Positions 11,880 through 23,286 are shown, counted from the first letter of the stretch. The stretch: DNA of 64,000 nt from Lytechinus pictus (GCF_037042905.1 NC_087254.1:11269103-11333102), one strand, 5' to 3'. Made by a program: numbers and translations. The notes: a model not told the origin generated them from the sequence alone.

Positions 11880-12092
11880 CTGCAGAAAGATTAACAGAGC
11901 AAATTGATTTGATATTGATTCATTATAAATAATCGTAATGGTGATGATGATGATATCACTGCAATTTCATGCAGTTCTGGCATGGATTGGAAGTACAGTA
12001 GTTGATAGCTGCAGAATGATTGACAGAGCAAATTGATTTGATATTGATTCATTATAAATAATTGTAATGATGATGATGATGATGATATCACT
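11845..12092. repeat. Tandem duplication, two ~129-bp units
   Basis: Both units contain GTTGATAGCTGCAGAA, AGAGCAAATTGATTTG, ATTGATTCATTATAAAT and a GATGATGAT run followed by ATCACTGCAATT. Offset is 128-129 bp. The left unit contains the real start of exon 38. Confidence 0.9.
11973..12008 (-). pseudogene. Duplicated acceptor and first 36 nt of EGF exon 38
   Basis: The minus strand reads CTGCAG then INYCTSNPCQN, nearly identical to the start of exon 38, and then runs into a GATGATGAT-rich spacer. It arose as part of a ~129-bp tandem duplication (11845-11972 and 11973-12092). If the acceptor were used, the frame would reach a stop a few codons later. Confidence 0.85.
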
Positions 12093-12437
12093 GCAATTGC
12101 AAATATACAATTTCATATATATTAATGTATGTTATACAATTAAGGTTACAAAACTGCGTTTTTCTATAGATTCAGATTCAATATGCTTCTTTTTCAAATA
12201 TATCTCAACAGATCTCCATCTTTTTCTGTTTTATTATCATTATTATAGCAATTTTCCCAAACAACAGATTATTTAAGATATACTCAGGGAGTATTCCTTG
12301 GAAATTATCAGTGAACATACCAAAAAGTCCTTTGGTCTTAATAAACAGACTTTGGTAAAAGGTATATCACACCGATATACTACTCTAAAACGTGACCATT
12401 CTGTCCCAACCACATCAATCATCAATGTAATAATTAC

Positions 12438-12560
12438 CTCGTTCACAAAGTTGCCCTGTATGGCAAGGACCACAAGTACACTGAATTCCATTACAGTCTG
12501 TATTCTGCTGGCAAGTTGCCCCATTTTGACAAGTGTTGGCCGTTGTACACAGGTCAACCG
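12438..12560 (-). CDS. EGF-like exon 37
   Basis: 123 nt, phase 1-1, acceptor ACAG and donor GTAATT. C1-x5-C2 (CTTANTC), O-fucose consensus CQNGATC, five residues before the extra cysteine (TDC), His after the second extra cysteine (CHTGQLC). The next intron (11880-12437) holds a tandem duplication of the exon 38 acceptor. Confidence 0.92.
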
Positions 12561-14545
12561 CTGTAGAAATTATAGAAATTGAGAATTAATTAGCGTGTAT
12601 TCTAAAAGAACTAATGTTATATTAACAGGGGTGACCCAGGTGGCAAAGGGGTCTTGCCTCCCCCTTGTAACATTTTTTTCTTTGCTTTTCAGAGAGTTTG
12701 GACACCACTGCCCTTCCCCACTGGCCAATCCACAATCCACCTCTGCTTTGTAATACACATTTGACCACTGTATCACCTTCATCCTTTCTGAACTTAAACT
12801 AATCTTGCATTCCATTGGACAGCATAAAATCTTAAAATAGTACATCACTGTGCATTTTCTCAATATTATCTGTTTACTTTTGTGTTCAACCAACTGTTAC
12901 AAGACTTACATCTGCACTCTTTGTGCAGTCGATTGTATAGGTAAAGATTAGGTTATAACCAATGATCAAGTGTCCAATGTTGTGTCTGAGCCGGAGGGGG
13001 AAGTCATTTAAGTAATTTACATGTAGTTGTGTACATGTATGTGTGTTCAACCAGCCTTAACAAGCCCTTGTAACCACGGAAGATTGGATCAAGAGTGTTT
13101 GTGATCATTTTTTTTTTCATTATGCGTTGTACATGTTGTAGTTTGCCAGATCATAGTTCTCTATGCTTTATATATAGTTCATAATCCCGGACAATTAGGT
13201 TTTTTGTTCAGGTCTCAATGAACTTAGTTATTATATTTCCCCCCTCATCATTATGGTTATGATGAGAATGTATTTTCCTAACTTACAAGGATGGCGTTAA
13301 TCGTTTTCTTGAGTTACCATTACCCCTTGTTAGAAAATTGAATTCGCGAACCTACATGTGTACAGTAGTCTATCCATGTCTATTGTATTTTTCCCACTAT
13401 TTCCATGTGACAAAGTGTGAAAATGGTAATACTTTGGTTCCCCATCGTTGTTATTTACTGTTTGATATTTAATAAAAGGAAGTACTTAAATATATACTTA
13501 TGGGTTTCCATCCTTGTGAAACTGTGTCTAGTCTTGACAAAATCCCAAGATGGATACTACTTGTTTGCACCTTGTTGTTATAGGCTTTGCTCATGATTCA
13601 ATGCTATTTTCTTGCAGTTATTTTAGAATTATAGGATGACCTGAATTCAATGTGCATACACCTTTTCATATTTTAGTGTTTCTTATGTACACGGTAATAC
13701 ACAAGTATTATTTATTTCTAATTGAGTTGAAACGTTCTTTCGTTCAATACTTATTTAAATACTCTGTTAAAAAATGACAGTCGATGTATTGCCCACCCAC
13801 GTTGGTTTTCGTAATATGATTATTTAAATAGGTCATTAAGTTTCCTAGTTTGCAATCAATCTAGGTGCCTGTTTTTTAGGGATGAAGCCAGGATTGAATA
13901 AGAATTTCTATTAAAAAATTCTGAATCTATCAGATATATTTATATTTTTTAAAATCTAATTTTGGTTTGCTGTCTAAGTGCACTCTAGGGAAGTTAGAGT
14001 GTATTTCTGTTTGTTAATGGCCTATAATATCTATATAGACTGCAGATTGTTTTGGGGGTCTTCTTTTTTTTTTTTTTTTTTTTTTTTTCTTCTAACTTCG
14101 TCGAAAACCATTTCATGAAACAAACCAACAAAATGAAGTTGGGCTCTATGTTAATTACATCCTGGTGATTTGCTGATTTGTTTTCCCTTGTATGAATTTT
14201 TTTTTCTTTTCTACATTTTTAATGTTATTGTCCCCCTCCACTTTACGTAAGATTTTTTTCCCCTGAGTGATACAATTTTATGATACTTCTCGAGGTTCTC
14301 AATTATTTACCTGCTATAGCTTTCATTCTTTTATTGGTCGTTATTTTGAATTGTTTATTCTGTTTTTGATACATTTATTTTATATTCATTCCATATCCTC
14401 ATTAATTTTTTTCTTTGATGTACAAGAAAAACCATCAGGAGAGACGGATACTTAATAATTCTCTCCTTCTTGTTCTCCCCTTTTTCTTTTAATATATATT
14501 GCTTAAGTATGCTATCCATGTTCTTATTTAATATGTTAGTTTTTT

Positions 14546-17500
14546 GTGAGCACTGTGTTTCTGTTTGTCCTGCTGCTCAAATCTGTCCTTCTTTCACTCT
14601 TCATCCCATTATTTCTTTTCCTTTCTACCAGTCTTCTGACCACACCGTTGGCTTCAGTAATTCACCGTTTTGCCATGGCTACGCTGAATGATCATACTGC
14701 TTTTAACTCTATAACAGACAATGATTTATTTGATTTGTTCAGGTCCTCTCTTAGTCCAAGCAGCACAACTCCATCAAATTCTCTAGGTACTTATGATTCT
14801 ATAGCTGATCAAATCAATTCATCGGCCGAAGAGTTGCTGCTTAATCTTGGTCAACACGATCCAGCAAATAACCATTTTAGTAAATATATTACAGTTTCTC
14901 AATTTGACAACATTACCATGAACTTTAATTGTGACACACTCTCTCTTCTTCATCTTAATATAAGAAGCCTGAACAAACACTTTGATGAATTACAGTTGCT
15001 TTTGAATAATCCCTCTCCTAAACCATTATCTGTTATAGGTTTAACAGAGACTTGGCTTTCACAGGACTCCAACCTTCCACTTTCTATTGACAATTATAAC
15101 CTTGTTACTAAAAACCGACAGGGGAGATTGGGTGGAGGCGCCGTGTTGTATATTCTTCATAAATTTCGTTATTTTGTCCACGAAACAATTTCAATTAGTA
15201 ATGATATAATGGAATCTCTTTTTCTAGAAATTGAAGTTTCAGGCGGTAGGAATGTTATTGTAGGTGTTGTTTACCGCCCTCCCAGCTCTAACGGTAACGA
15301 TTTTATTGCTCGTTTATCTGACATACTTCGGAATAATATGTTTAAAAATAAAGATTGTTTTATTATGGGAGATTTTAATATAAATATTCTTAAATGTGCC
15401 TCTAATAATATTGCACATGAGGTTATAGAAACATTTTTGTCTGCCTCTTTCTTGCCACTCGTTACCAAACCCACTCGTGTTGCAAATTTATCTAGTACTT
15501 TAATTTATAATATTTTTTCCAATGTTGTTCATCATCCTGATTCATACATTATTCTTTCAGATACAACTGATCATTACCCGATAATGACTTCCTACAAATT
15601 ATCGCAACCTAATAATATTCACGGCCCCCGCCCTCTACGACGTATAGTTAACGCACAGAATTTATCCAGATTGAATGATAGTTTAGAAAATGTGGACTGG
15701 TCTTGTGTTCTTGATTCAACTGATGTTAACTCTTCATATGATAATTTCATTACTTTACTTAATAGGCACATGGATACCTTTCTTCCAAAGCAAAGAAAGA
15801 ACAACAACAATGATTACAAGAAAACTCCTAGACTTCCTTGGATATCAAAATCTTTACTTCGTTCAATAAATCGAAAAAATAACCTATATTATAAATACAA
15901 ATCAAAACCTACTGAACAAAATAGAGATAAATATACATCTTACAAAAACACATTGACGAGAATAATTCGCTTAGAAAAGAAAAAATATTTTACTAATAAA
16001 CTAGAATTACATAAACATGATATGCAAAATACTTGGAAAATTCTTAAACAAGCCATGAACATAGCGGATAACAAAATTGACATTACAAAAATATCATCAA
16101 ATGATATGGTTATTCAAGATTTTGGTAACATAGCAAATGCTTTTAATACTCATTTTTCTTCCATAGGTAAAAATTTGGCCAACAATATACCGCCCTCTCG
16201 CAGGCATTTCTCAGATTTTCTTGGTCCCTCCAACCCAAGCTCGATCTTTTTAAATCCAACGCATAATCATGAAGTCATGGACATTGTTTCTAACTTAGGC
16301 AACAAGAAAAGCTCTGGATATGACGATATTAATAATATTATAGTAAAATCAATTATTCCATTCATTGTTGTTCCCCTAGTTCATATTTTTAATCTATCTT
16401 TAATTAACGGGCAAGTTCCTGATTCTATGAAAATCGCTAAAGTTATCCCATTGTATAAAAAGGGGGACAGGCTGAGTGTTAATAATTATCGTCCGATCTC
16501 TTTACTACCGTGTTTTTCAAAAATTTTAGAAAAAATCATATATGTTCGAACTTTCAATTTCTTAAAATATCATGATATATTCTCAAATTTTCAATTCGGC
16601 TTTAGAGAAAAACACAGTACCGTTCATGCTCTGTTGTCATTCATTGAAAAGGTAGCTCATGCCTTAGATAAATCTTCTCATATGGTTGGTATATTCCTGG
16701 ACTTCTCCAAGGCCTTTGATACAATCAACCACGAAATATTACTTAGCAAACTTTTTCATTATGGTATACGTGGCAAGGCCTTGGAGTGGTTCAGGAATTA
16801 CCTTTCCAATCGAAAACAATTTGTTTCATTGAATGACCATTCTTCCAACTTATGTGACATTAATTGCGGTGTGCCACAAGGAAGCCTTTTGGGACCTCTA
16901 CTTTTCATAATATATATTAACGATTTTTGCAGATCATCCGAAATTTTGTCTTTCATAATCTTTGCTGATGACACCAATTTATTTATTTCTGATAAAGACC
17001 CACACACTCTTGTTCAAACAATCAATCAAGAACCGTCTAAAATACTCGAATGGATTAGAAGTAACAAACTTTCTCTTAATATTGAAAAAACAAAATACAT
17101 GTTGTACAGTAACACCTTAAATTCATTACCTAACACTATTAAGTTTGATAATTTGCAATTGGAATGTGTATCGAATATTAAATTTTTAGGTGTCACTGTA
17201 GATAATAAACTTTCTTGGAAGTGTCATATTGACAGTATTTGCAAAACAATTTCTCGTAATATTGGTGTCATGAATAAATTAAGAATGTTCCTCCCGTCGA
17301 CTTCCTTACTCACACTCTACTCTTCTTTAGTATTACCATATCTTCACTACGGTCTTCTTATATGGGGAAACACACATCAAACTTTACTTAACAGGATTTT
17401 ATTGCTGCAAAAGAAAGCACTTCGGATTATTTTTTCTTCTCACGCACGTTCCCACACTGATCCTATTTTTTTCGAAAAATTTTTTTTGAAGATCAGTGAT

Positions 17501-17746
17501 CTTTACCTACTCCAGCTTGGCCAATTTATGTACCAATACAATAATAATATGCTTCCTTTTATTTTTCATGACATGTTCTTAAAAAACAGCTCCTCACACA
17601 ATTACCCTACTAGACGTCGCGATGACCTTCATTTGCCTATGCTCAGAACGATGTTCGCCCAAAATACATTTATATATAGTGGCCCAAAATTTTGGAATTC
17701 TCTTCACCCTGATATCCAGCTTTCCCCTTCTCTTAATTCTTTTTAA
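14546..17746 (+). CDS. LINE polyprotein: AP endonuclease plus reverse transcriptase (CR1/L2-like group)
   Basis: 1,066 codons from the first ATG; the Met of MATLNDH at 14674 is the more plausible start because the N-terminal stretch before it is hydrophobic and untypical. The endonuclease shows LLHLNIRSL, LTETWL, VGVVYRPP, MGDFNINIL and SDTTDHYP, about residues 130-350. The reverse transcriptase shows VIPLYKKGD, NYRPISLLP, FLDFSKAFDTINH, GVPQGSLLGPLLF, FADDTNLF and LSLNIEKTKY, about residues 600-870, with the FADD catalytic aspartates intact. The ORF stops at TAA 17744-17746 in NSF-stop; the same frame continues RKLKFILLQSCK to a further stop ~16 codons on, so the C-terminus is cut by one point change. 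It replicates by target-primed reverse transcription and has no link to the host EGF gene. Confidence 0.92.
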   Translation: MSTVFLFVLLLKSVLLSLFIPLFLFLSTSLLTTPLASVIHRFAMATLNDHTAFNSITDNDLFDLFRSSLSPSSTTPSNSLGTYDSIADQINSSAEELLLNLGQHDPANNHFSKYITVSQFDNITMNFNCDTLSLLHLNIRSLNKHFDELQLLLNNPSPKPLSVIGLTETWLSQDSNLPLSIDNYNLVTKNRQGRLGGGAVLYILHKFRYFVHETISISNDIMESLFLEIEVSGGRNVIVGVVYRPPSSNGNDFIARLSDILRNNMFKNKDCFIMGDFNINILKCASNNIAHEVIETFLSASFLPLVTKPTRVANLSSTLIYNIFSNVVHHPDSYIILSDTTDHYPIMTSYKLSQPNNIHGPRPLRRIVNAQNLSRLNDSLENVDWSCVLDSTDVNSSYDNFITLLNRHMDTFLPKQRKNNNNDYKKTPRLPWISKSLLRSINRKNNLYYKYKSKPTEQNRDKYTSYKNTLTRIIRLEKKKYFTNKLELHKHDMQNTWKILKQAMNIADNKIDITKISSNDMVIQDFGNIANAFNTHFSSIGKNLANNIPPSRRHFSDFLGPSNPSSIFLNPTHNHEVMDIVSNLGNKKSSGYDDINNIIVKSIIPFIVVPLVHIFNLSLINGQVPDSMKIAKVIPLYKKGDRLSVNNYRPISLLPCFSKILEKIIYVRTFNFLKYHDIFSNFQFGFREKHSTVHALLSFIEKVAHALDKSSHMVGIFLDFSKAFDTINHEILLSKLFHYGIRGKALEWFRNYLSNRKQFVSLNDHSSNLCDINCGVPQGSLLGPLLFIIYINDFCRSSEILSFIIFADDTNLFISDKDPHTLVQTINQEPSKILEWIRSNKLSLNIEKTKYMLYSNTLNSLPNTIKFDNLQLECVSNIKFLGVTVDNKLSWKCHIDSICKTISRNIGVMNKLRMFLPSTSLLTLYSSLVLPYLHYGLLIWGNTHQTLLNRILLLQKKALRIIFSSHARSHTDPIFFEKFFLKISDLYLLQLGQFMYQYNNNMLPFIFHDMFLKNSSSHNYPTRRRDDLHLPMLRTMFAQNTFIYSGPKFWNSLHPDIQLSPSLNSF

Positions 17747-18203
17747 AGAAAATTGAAATTCATTTTGTTGCAGTCTTGCAAAACCCCACATTGATTCCTT
17801 TACCTCTATGATATATTTATTTATTTATTGTTTACCTGTTTACAGGTTACCCTCGGTGATTGTGTTAGTTTGACTACACTTCTCTCATTCTCTCTCTCTC
17901 CTCTCTCTTTGCCTTTCTCTTCATTTCTCCCTTCTTCGGATTTTCGCAGTTTGTGCAGCAATGTTTGTTTATTTTTACTCTGTTTGTGTGTCTTATCTTT
18001 TGTTGTTGTTGTTTTGCTTTGTTGTGTCTTCTTGTCTTTGTTGTCTCTGCTCACCTTTAATATTTATTTCATTTATTATAATTATTTTTTTCATATCTTT
18101 ATAATTATTTTTTTATATCTTTATTTCATTATCTTTTTTGTATTGCTGCTTTTTTTGGCCCATATAGATTTAAGTGTTATACGTTATACTTTTTTTTCTT
18201 TTT

Positions 18204-18246
18204 GAGTGGTCCACCCTTTACAAGCTTTGCTTTTTAGTGGGCCACT
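18204..18246 (+). other. Stem-loop in the LINE 3' region
   Basis: AGTGGTCCAC pairs with GTGGGCCACT (ten pairs, one G-U) around a loop with ACAAGCTTTGC. A related LINE fragment has a different stem sequence that still pairs, at 3025-3068. Confidence 0.7.
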
Positions 18247-18455
18247 CCATTTTTCCAACATATCTTGCATATTATTATCAAATTGGAAATATTATCTTCT
18301 GTATCAAGTGTATATTTTTTATATTTGGTTTATTTGAATATTTATGTCATTTATATTGTCTGATGTTATGTTTTATATATTGTTATTATTGCATTGTAAA
18401 ATTTGTTGGAAAAATGAATAAATAAATGAATGAAAATGAATGAATGAATGAATAT

Positions 18456-19017
18456 CCCAGTCCTTAAGAAATAAGTGGAGAACTCGCACTGAAGGCCTGC
18501 CTTGAACTCTGCCAATAGTATAATTAGTATACATCATAGTCTCTTAACATTCTAAGGTGTATACCTATTAGTAGGTCAAAGTTCTCTGCTGAATGCCTTA
18601 TAAAGAGAAATGAACTTATCATCATCTTAAGGAGGAAGTGGCACTTTGCACTCTCAATAATGGAAGATCTGATTGACCTGGAGATCAGGTATTTTGATGC
18701 CACATACCATTTTGGGTCAAAGATAACCCTAAAGTTGCTGCATAAGGTCCAACTTGAACATTTATGACTCAGATCTGACCCTTTCTGTGTCAAATCAAAC
18801 CTTATTTAGATAATTTTTTCAACCCGGAACGGAGTGTGACACCAACTGACCTGGTTTCTTGTGTTTGAATGAGGTCATTCAAATATGGCAAAAGACACAA
18901 AAGTGGCAAATGCTTTAACAACCATACGCCTTTCCACTCCAGTGATATCAAACTGTGTGTTAAGATAAATTTTTGACATTATGAAATACGAAGGCATAGT
19001 AGTCTAGTTGATCTGGT
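18456..19017. other. Intron stretch between the LINE and the MITE
   Basis: Unique-looking AT-rich sequence. I see no exon, RNA gene or repeat that I recognise. Confidence 0.5.
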
Positions 19018-19190
19018 GGGTGTTTCATAAAGCTGTTTGTGAGTTAAGAGCAACTATAAGAATGACTGGTGATCCTTTCTTGTGGTAAATGGTAAACTGA
19101 ATTGGCGACGGTCAATCTAGCGCGTAAGAAAGGTTCACCAGTCGTTCTTTGAGTCATTCTTAACTTACAAACAGCTTTATGAAACAGCCC
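19018..19190. mobile_element. Hairpin MITE (TTTCATAAAGCTG type), copy 1
   Basis: The left arm GTTTCATAAAGCTGTTTGTG and right arm CAAACAGCTTTATGAAAC are inverted. The arms continue with GAGTTAAGAGCAACT and GTCATTCTTAACTT; the centre has CTTGTGGTAAATGG. No coding. Confidence 0.8.
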
Positions 19191-19280
19191 CAGGCTCTTG
19201 TCTTTCAATCACAGGGTTGTGGGTTTGAATCCCAACCATTGCACATTTTCCGAAAGAAATTTATACAAATTGGGCTGGGG
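19191..19280 (+). mobile_element. tRNA-like SINE head fragment
   Basis: CAATCACAGGGTTGTGGG and GGGTTTGAATCCC followed by CGAAAGAAATTTATAC match the head of the family-1 SINEs; the body and tail are lost. Confidence 0.6.
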
Positions 19281-19353
19281 TTATGAAAATAGTGTGCCTC
19301 GGAATAGATTAATTCTAGAAAGATCATTATTATGAAATACTTGAATATCTCAC

Positions 19354-19476
19354 CCGTTTGGCAGTCTTGTCCTACAAAACAGCTTGGGCAGTTACAGGTA
19401 TATTGCTGACAGTTTCCCGGAACAGGTTGACATGCACCACCAGCTTCACAAGGATTAGGGTCACATGGATTCATTT
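19354..19476 (-). CDS. EGF-like exon 36
   Basis: 123 nt, phase 1-1, acceptor AAAG (a weak pyrimidine tract) and donor GTGAGA. Eight cysteines, CDPNPC start, CEAGGAC with Ala for Asn, extra cysteine in GNC, end block CNCPSCFVGQDC. The following 6.8-kb intron (12561-19353) contains the LINE. Confidence 0.92.
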
Positions 19477-19801
19477 CTTTACGAAGGAAACCAATCACAT
19501 CCAGATTAATCATAATAATCATAACAACAACAATAAAATAAAAAATATTTATCCAAAGGTAGCTACTAAAATTATAAAACCTTTTTAGCAGCGGGCCCTG
19601 TATAACACAGGGGTGTGAGTGGTCACAAATAAAAAGATCTGAAAAAAGCTGAAACTTGTAAAAAAAGTCTGAAATAGAAAGAGCTCCCATACATTTTGTA
19701 CAGAGGAAAGCCAAAAGTAAGCTGAAATTAAGCTGAAAATCGAAACGAAAACAATCTGAAATCAGATAAAAATCTGAACTCTCACACCCCTGATAACATA
19801 A

Positions 19802-19882
19802 CATATTGCTGTTACCCTTCTCCAACCTCAATGCTGCCTAGCTAGAGGGCAGAAGGTCCCATTTTTGTAAGTCTTTGGTATC
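19802..19882 (-). mobile_element. Partial family-2 SINE, minus strand
   Basis: Its reverse complement reads ATACCAAAGACTTAC and AATGGGACCTTCTGCC, ending in AGAAGGGTAACAGC, which matches the body of the SINE at 26576-26740. The tRNA-like head is missing. Confidence 0.65.
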
Positions 19883-20565
19883 AATTAAATTCTGTCTGTA
19901 TTTGGAATCGGTTCTAACGAGAGAAATGAGGTTTGAAAAGATGGTTTAACAAAAGAATCAATGTGACACAAATCTATGTGTTTCCATAGATGTCTGAAGT
20001 GTGGGTTTTCCAACATAGAGGTACTAGAAAACTCAGAAAACATGTAGACTTAGAAACATGTTTATGTAATGTATAAAAGAGTTAAATCTTCTCTTATCAA
20101 TAATTGTAATACAGACTTAGAACATGATTACATATGTGCTAGTAGGATTTCCATTTCAATGATAAACTACTCCTTCAGAAACTGACAACTTCTTACTCTT
20201 CATGTGAGTGCATTTTAAATTGTGGTTGGCCAAAGAATGATAGCATATTCAATCTCATTCTTTTTCATATCAAATAGAACGTTAGTAGAGAGAAGTTTAC
20301 TAGGAAATTAAAATTACAAGATGCAACTTGTCGATGATTAACATAGAACCTAACTGAACATCAGGGGTACGTGTCATCCAAGAACCTGTTGAATGTTTTA
20401 TGAAACAAGTCCTGTTTTTTCTGACAGCTTTTATACCAACAGTTATTCTTAACCAATTTAAAATTAAGGAAGACAAAAATGTTGCTGGAACACTCTCCTG
20501 AAGTGTTAAACCATATTTCTTAATACAAAAGTGAGTGTCTAATATGTTTGAAATCATACACATAC

Positions 20566-20688
20566 CTGTCTCGCAAGTATTCCCAGTAAAACAGCTGGTG
20601 CATTGACAAGTGAAGTCATTGCATGAGGTAGCCGATATGAAGCAAACACCCCCATTCAAACACGGCTGCCCCTCACACGGATTTACTC
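20566..20688 (-). CDS. EGF-like exon 35
   Basis: 123 nt, phase 1-1, acceptor TCAG and donor GTATGT. Eight cysteines, CEGQPC start, CLNGGVC, extra cysteine in TSC, end block CQCTSCFTGNTC. The next intron (19477-20565) holds a SINE fragment at 19802-19882. Confidence 0.93.
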
Positions 20689-21122
20689 CTGATAATCAAA
20701 AGAATGTGAAGAAATTGAGAAGTATATAGAAATAAAGGCAACTGGGTTTGTTATTTGTTTTTGTATCATTTATGTATATTCTCTCATATAACATTGAACA
20801 TATCTACGGATAGCCCCAGTTGAACATAGTTGCCAATGATTCCTGATGTTCAAAATAATGCTTCGAAGAAAGTGGTTTAGCATACCAAAAATAGCAACTT
20901 CGTGTAATTTTTTATTTATGAAACACTGACGTTTATTATACTTGTAAATAGCAAGTGAACATAATCTAATGCAAATAGATCTTAAAATCAATACCATACT
21001 TTAATCAAAGAAAATTCAATCTTTGATAATGATTAAGAAATACCTCAACATCGTGGGAACCCCTGAACTAATATTAATTGAAACACAATCTTATAAGGGT
21101 TAATAACTAATCCAATACTTAC

Positions 21123-21239
21123 TTGTGCCACAGTTATCTCCTTGAAAACAGTTTGCACACTGGCACTGACGGGTAGAACAATCCAATGCATTACAGGTAG
21201 CCCCATTCAGACAAGGAAGCGATTGACATGGGTCCAATA
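21123..21239 (-). CDS. EGF-like exon 34
   Basis: 117 nt, phase 1-1, acceptor GTAG and donor GTAAGT. Short-loop variant (CNALDC) with O-glucose (CQSLPC) and O-fucose (CLNGATC) consensus; Arg replaces the aromatic before C4; end block CQCANCFQGDNC. The next intron (20689-21122) holds nothing recognisable. Confidence 0.92.
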
Positions 21240-21556
21240 CTACATAACAATCATCAAATTAAATTGTATATTATATTGATGAACAACTAAATCAAAGATA
21301 ACTTAAAATAAGCTTGTTTGCACCATGGGTCTTTCTTCTTGAGAAAGGTATCGATCAATGTTGGAATATTCAGGCCTATGTTGTACATGCAAAGGTAAAA
21401 TTAGCGCATCAACATTTATGACTGAATTTAATATGAATTCAATATAATGGATTCAAACTACCAAAAGAATAATATGTAATAATGATGAATATATTGTATT
21501 AACATGGCAATAAATCTTATATAATCATTTATTCATGGTGAGAGAAGTAAACTTAC

Positions 21557-21679
21557 ATGTTTGACAGAATTGTCCGGTATAACATCCATTGCAGTTGCAC
21601 GTATACTGATCACATGTTCCACTAGTAGGAATGCACTCGGCTCCATTCAGACACAGATTATTTTCACATGGCTCTATCA
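21557..21679 (-). CDS. EGF-like exon 33
   Basis: 123 nt, phase 1-1, acceptor ACAG and donor GTAAGT. Eight cysteines, CENNLC start, CLNGAEC, extra cysteine in GTC, end block CNCNGCYTGQFC. The 317-bp intron to the next exon holds nothing recognisable. Confidence 0.93.
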
Positions 21680-22619
21680 CTGTGTAAAATATACAAAAAC
21701 ACACAAATGTAAGGTGTTAGTAGAAACATGGAGAAATACTGTCTTACAAAGTATTATTCTCTCAGATACATGTATATATAACAAATTCTCAAAGCTATTA
21801 GTGGTGTAGATTTTATGGAAAACCTTTTATAACCACACATTCTACATTGATTCATTTTGGAACTGATGCTAAGCTTGTTTGAATCCAAACTTTAAAGCAA
21901 ATTTTATTTTAAAACAACAAATGTCACTTCAACTTATATCAACTCATTATGATAAGAAGCTTGCCATTTATGGAAGATAGACAGTCTGATTGTGGAGAAT
22001 TGGTTGGCATGAGGCAGATGAAAGAGTTTGGGCCTTATTTGTATTATTCTTTTTTCAGAACCCAAAGTAAGAGGTAAGATATAGATATGTCGTTTAATCT
22101 GACGCAGATGGCTCTTCAATGTTTTTGTGTCAACATCAACACAAATATTATGTTTCAATTGCACTTTTAATTTGGCTTAAAATAGTCATAAACATAAAGA
22201 TACCTAGCCGTTAATATCAATTTTGGAAAATTAGTAGACCAGGGGATAGAGTCATGGAAGTCAAATGGAAGATGACTTAATTCTTCCAATCAAATATTAG
22301 TGGTATTAAAGAGTAACACAAGAAGACCCTCTCCCATTGTGTACTTGACAGATTTTTTTTAAGTTGAAGGGGGGACATCTTCCCATTTCTATAGTGTTCT
22401 TCCTCCTTTCTTCCCTATCTTTGTTCAATACTTAAAAGACCATAAGGGAGATGGCCACCCCTGCCCCCCCCCCCCCGTACTACCGTGGTTTCACAGTAAA
22501 CCAAGTATTCTTTTGTGGGCAAGTGTTGGTCCTGAAAAGTACCACCCACACTCTTTTCCCACCCAAACTTGACGTTTTGACAAGTGTGTTTTATATATAG
22601 TAATGCGAGTTTAACTTGC

Positions 22620-22742
22620 CTTGTTCACAGAACTGTCCTCTAAAGCACCCTTGGCACTGGCAGGAGTAGTCCACACAGGATCCAGGTACAGCTTCACAGA
22701 CAGCTCCATTCTGGCACTGGTTTGTCTCACAGGCATCAATGA
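22620..22742 (-). CDS. EGF-like exon 32, with a GC splice donor
   Basis: 123 nt, phase 1-1, acceptor ACAG. The exon ends CAAG and the intron begins GCAAGT, so the donor is GC rather than GT with an otherwise perfect consensus. No in-phase GT lies nearby. Eight cysteines, CETNQC start, extra cysteine in GSC, end block CQCQGCFRGQFC. The next intron (21680-22619) has a C-run near 22465 but nothing else recognisable. Confidence 0.9.
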
Positions 22743-23286
22743 CTGTTCAATAAAAAGTGATTAATCACGTTGAATTTAAGAGTGCAGCATATAATGGGGA
22801 TATCTTAAAACTTGTTATGGTAAAGAATTCAAAATATCAGTTTGAATAAGCTAATGAAATAATTAAATTTGGTCAGCTGCATGTAAACTTGTCATAAGAA
22901 TTGTGCATCTGTTATCATAACAATTTCTTGGTGGGAAAATAGGCCCCTGATCTAGGGCTAATAGCTCCCTATTCGGCATCTGGCATGTCCAATGTAACTC
23001 AGAGAAAGCACTGATATAACCCTAAATACTTCTTGCATTAGATGCCCAAGGAACCTTCCCATTCAACCCCCCCAAAAAAATATGCTACTGTATTATAAGA
23101 CAGTTAAAGAATTTAGCTGACAGAAAACCCTGCTTGCTACGTTGAAGGTCAAGATGCAAAACATCCTCTTCTCATTATTCTAATCAATGTAAATCAAAAC
23201 TTTAATACAAATTGTAAAATATAGAAATTGAAGAATATTTCCGAGCAATTTTTCAGCATAAAATATCAGATATTGAGTATGCTTAC

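Larger units (their letters stand above)
12950..18455 (+). mobile_element. Nearly full-length non-LTR retrotransposon in the intron
   Basis: The coding region is followed by a 3' untranslated stretch with a CT-rich segment, a stem-loop at 18204-18246 and a terminal array of ATGA repeats (18412-18453), as expected of CR1/L2-type 3' ends. The 5' boundary is uncertain; sequence from about 12,950 to 14,545 shows no host exon and a T-run near 14065, and is taken as 5' untranslated region. It lies opposite to the host gene. Confidence 0.7.

Noticed and set aside
17828-18205. 125-residue hydrophobic reading frame
   Set aside because: It falls in the CT-rich 3' untranslated region of the LINE; the frame is biased by T-richness.
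19205-19831. 208-residue minus-strand frame containing EGF exon 36
   Set aside because: Only the 123 nt between splice signals show EGF homology; the rest is intron and SINE read through by chance.
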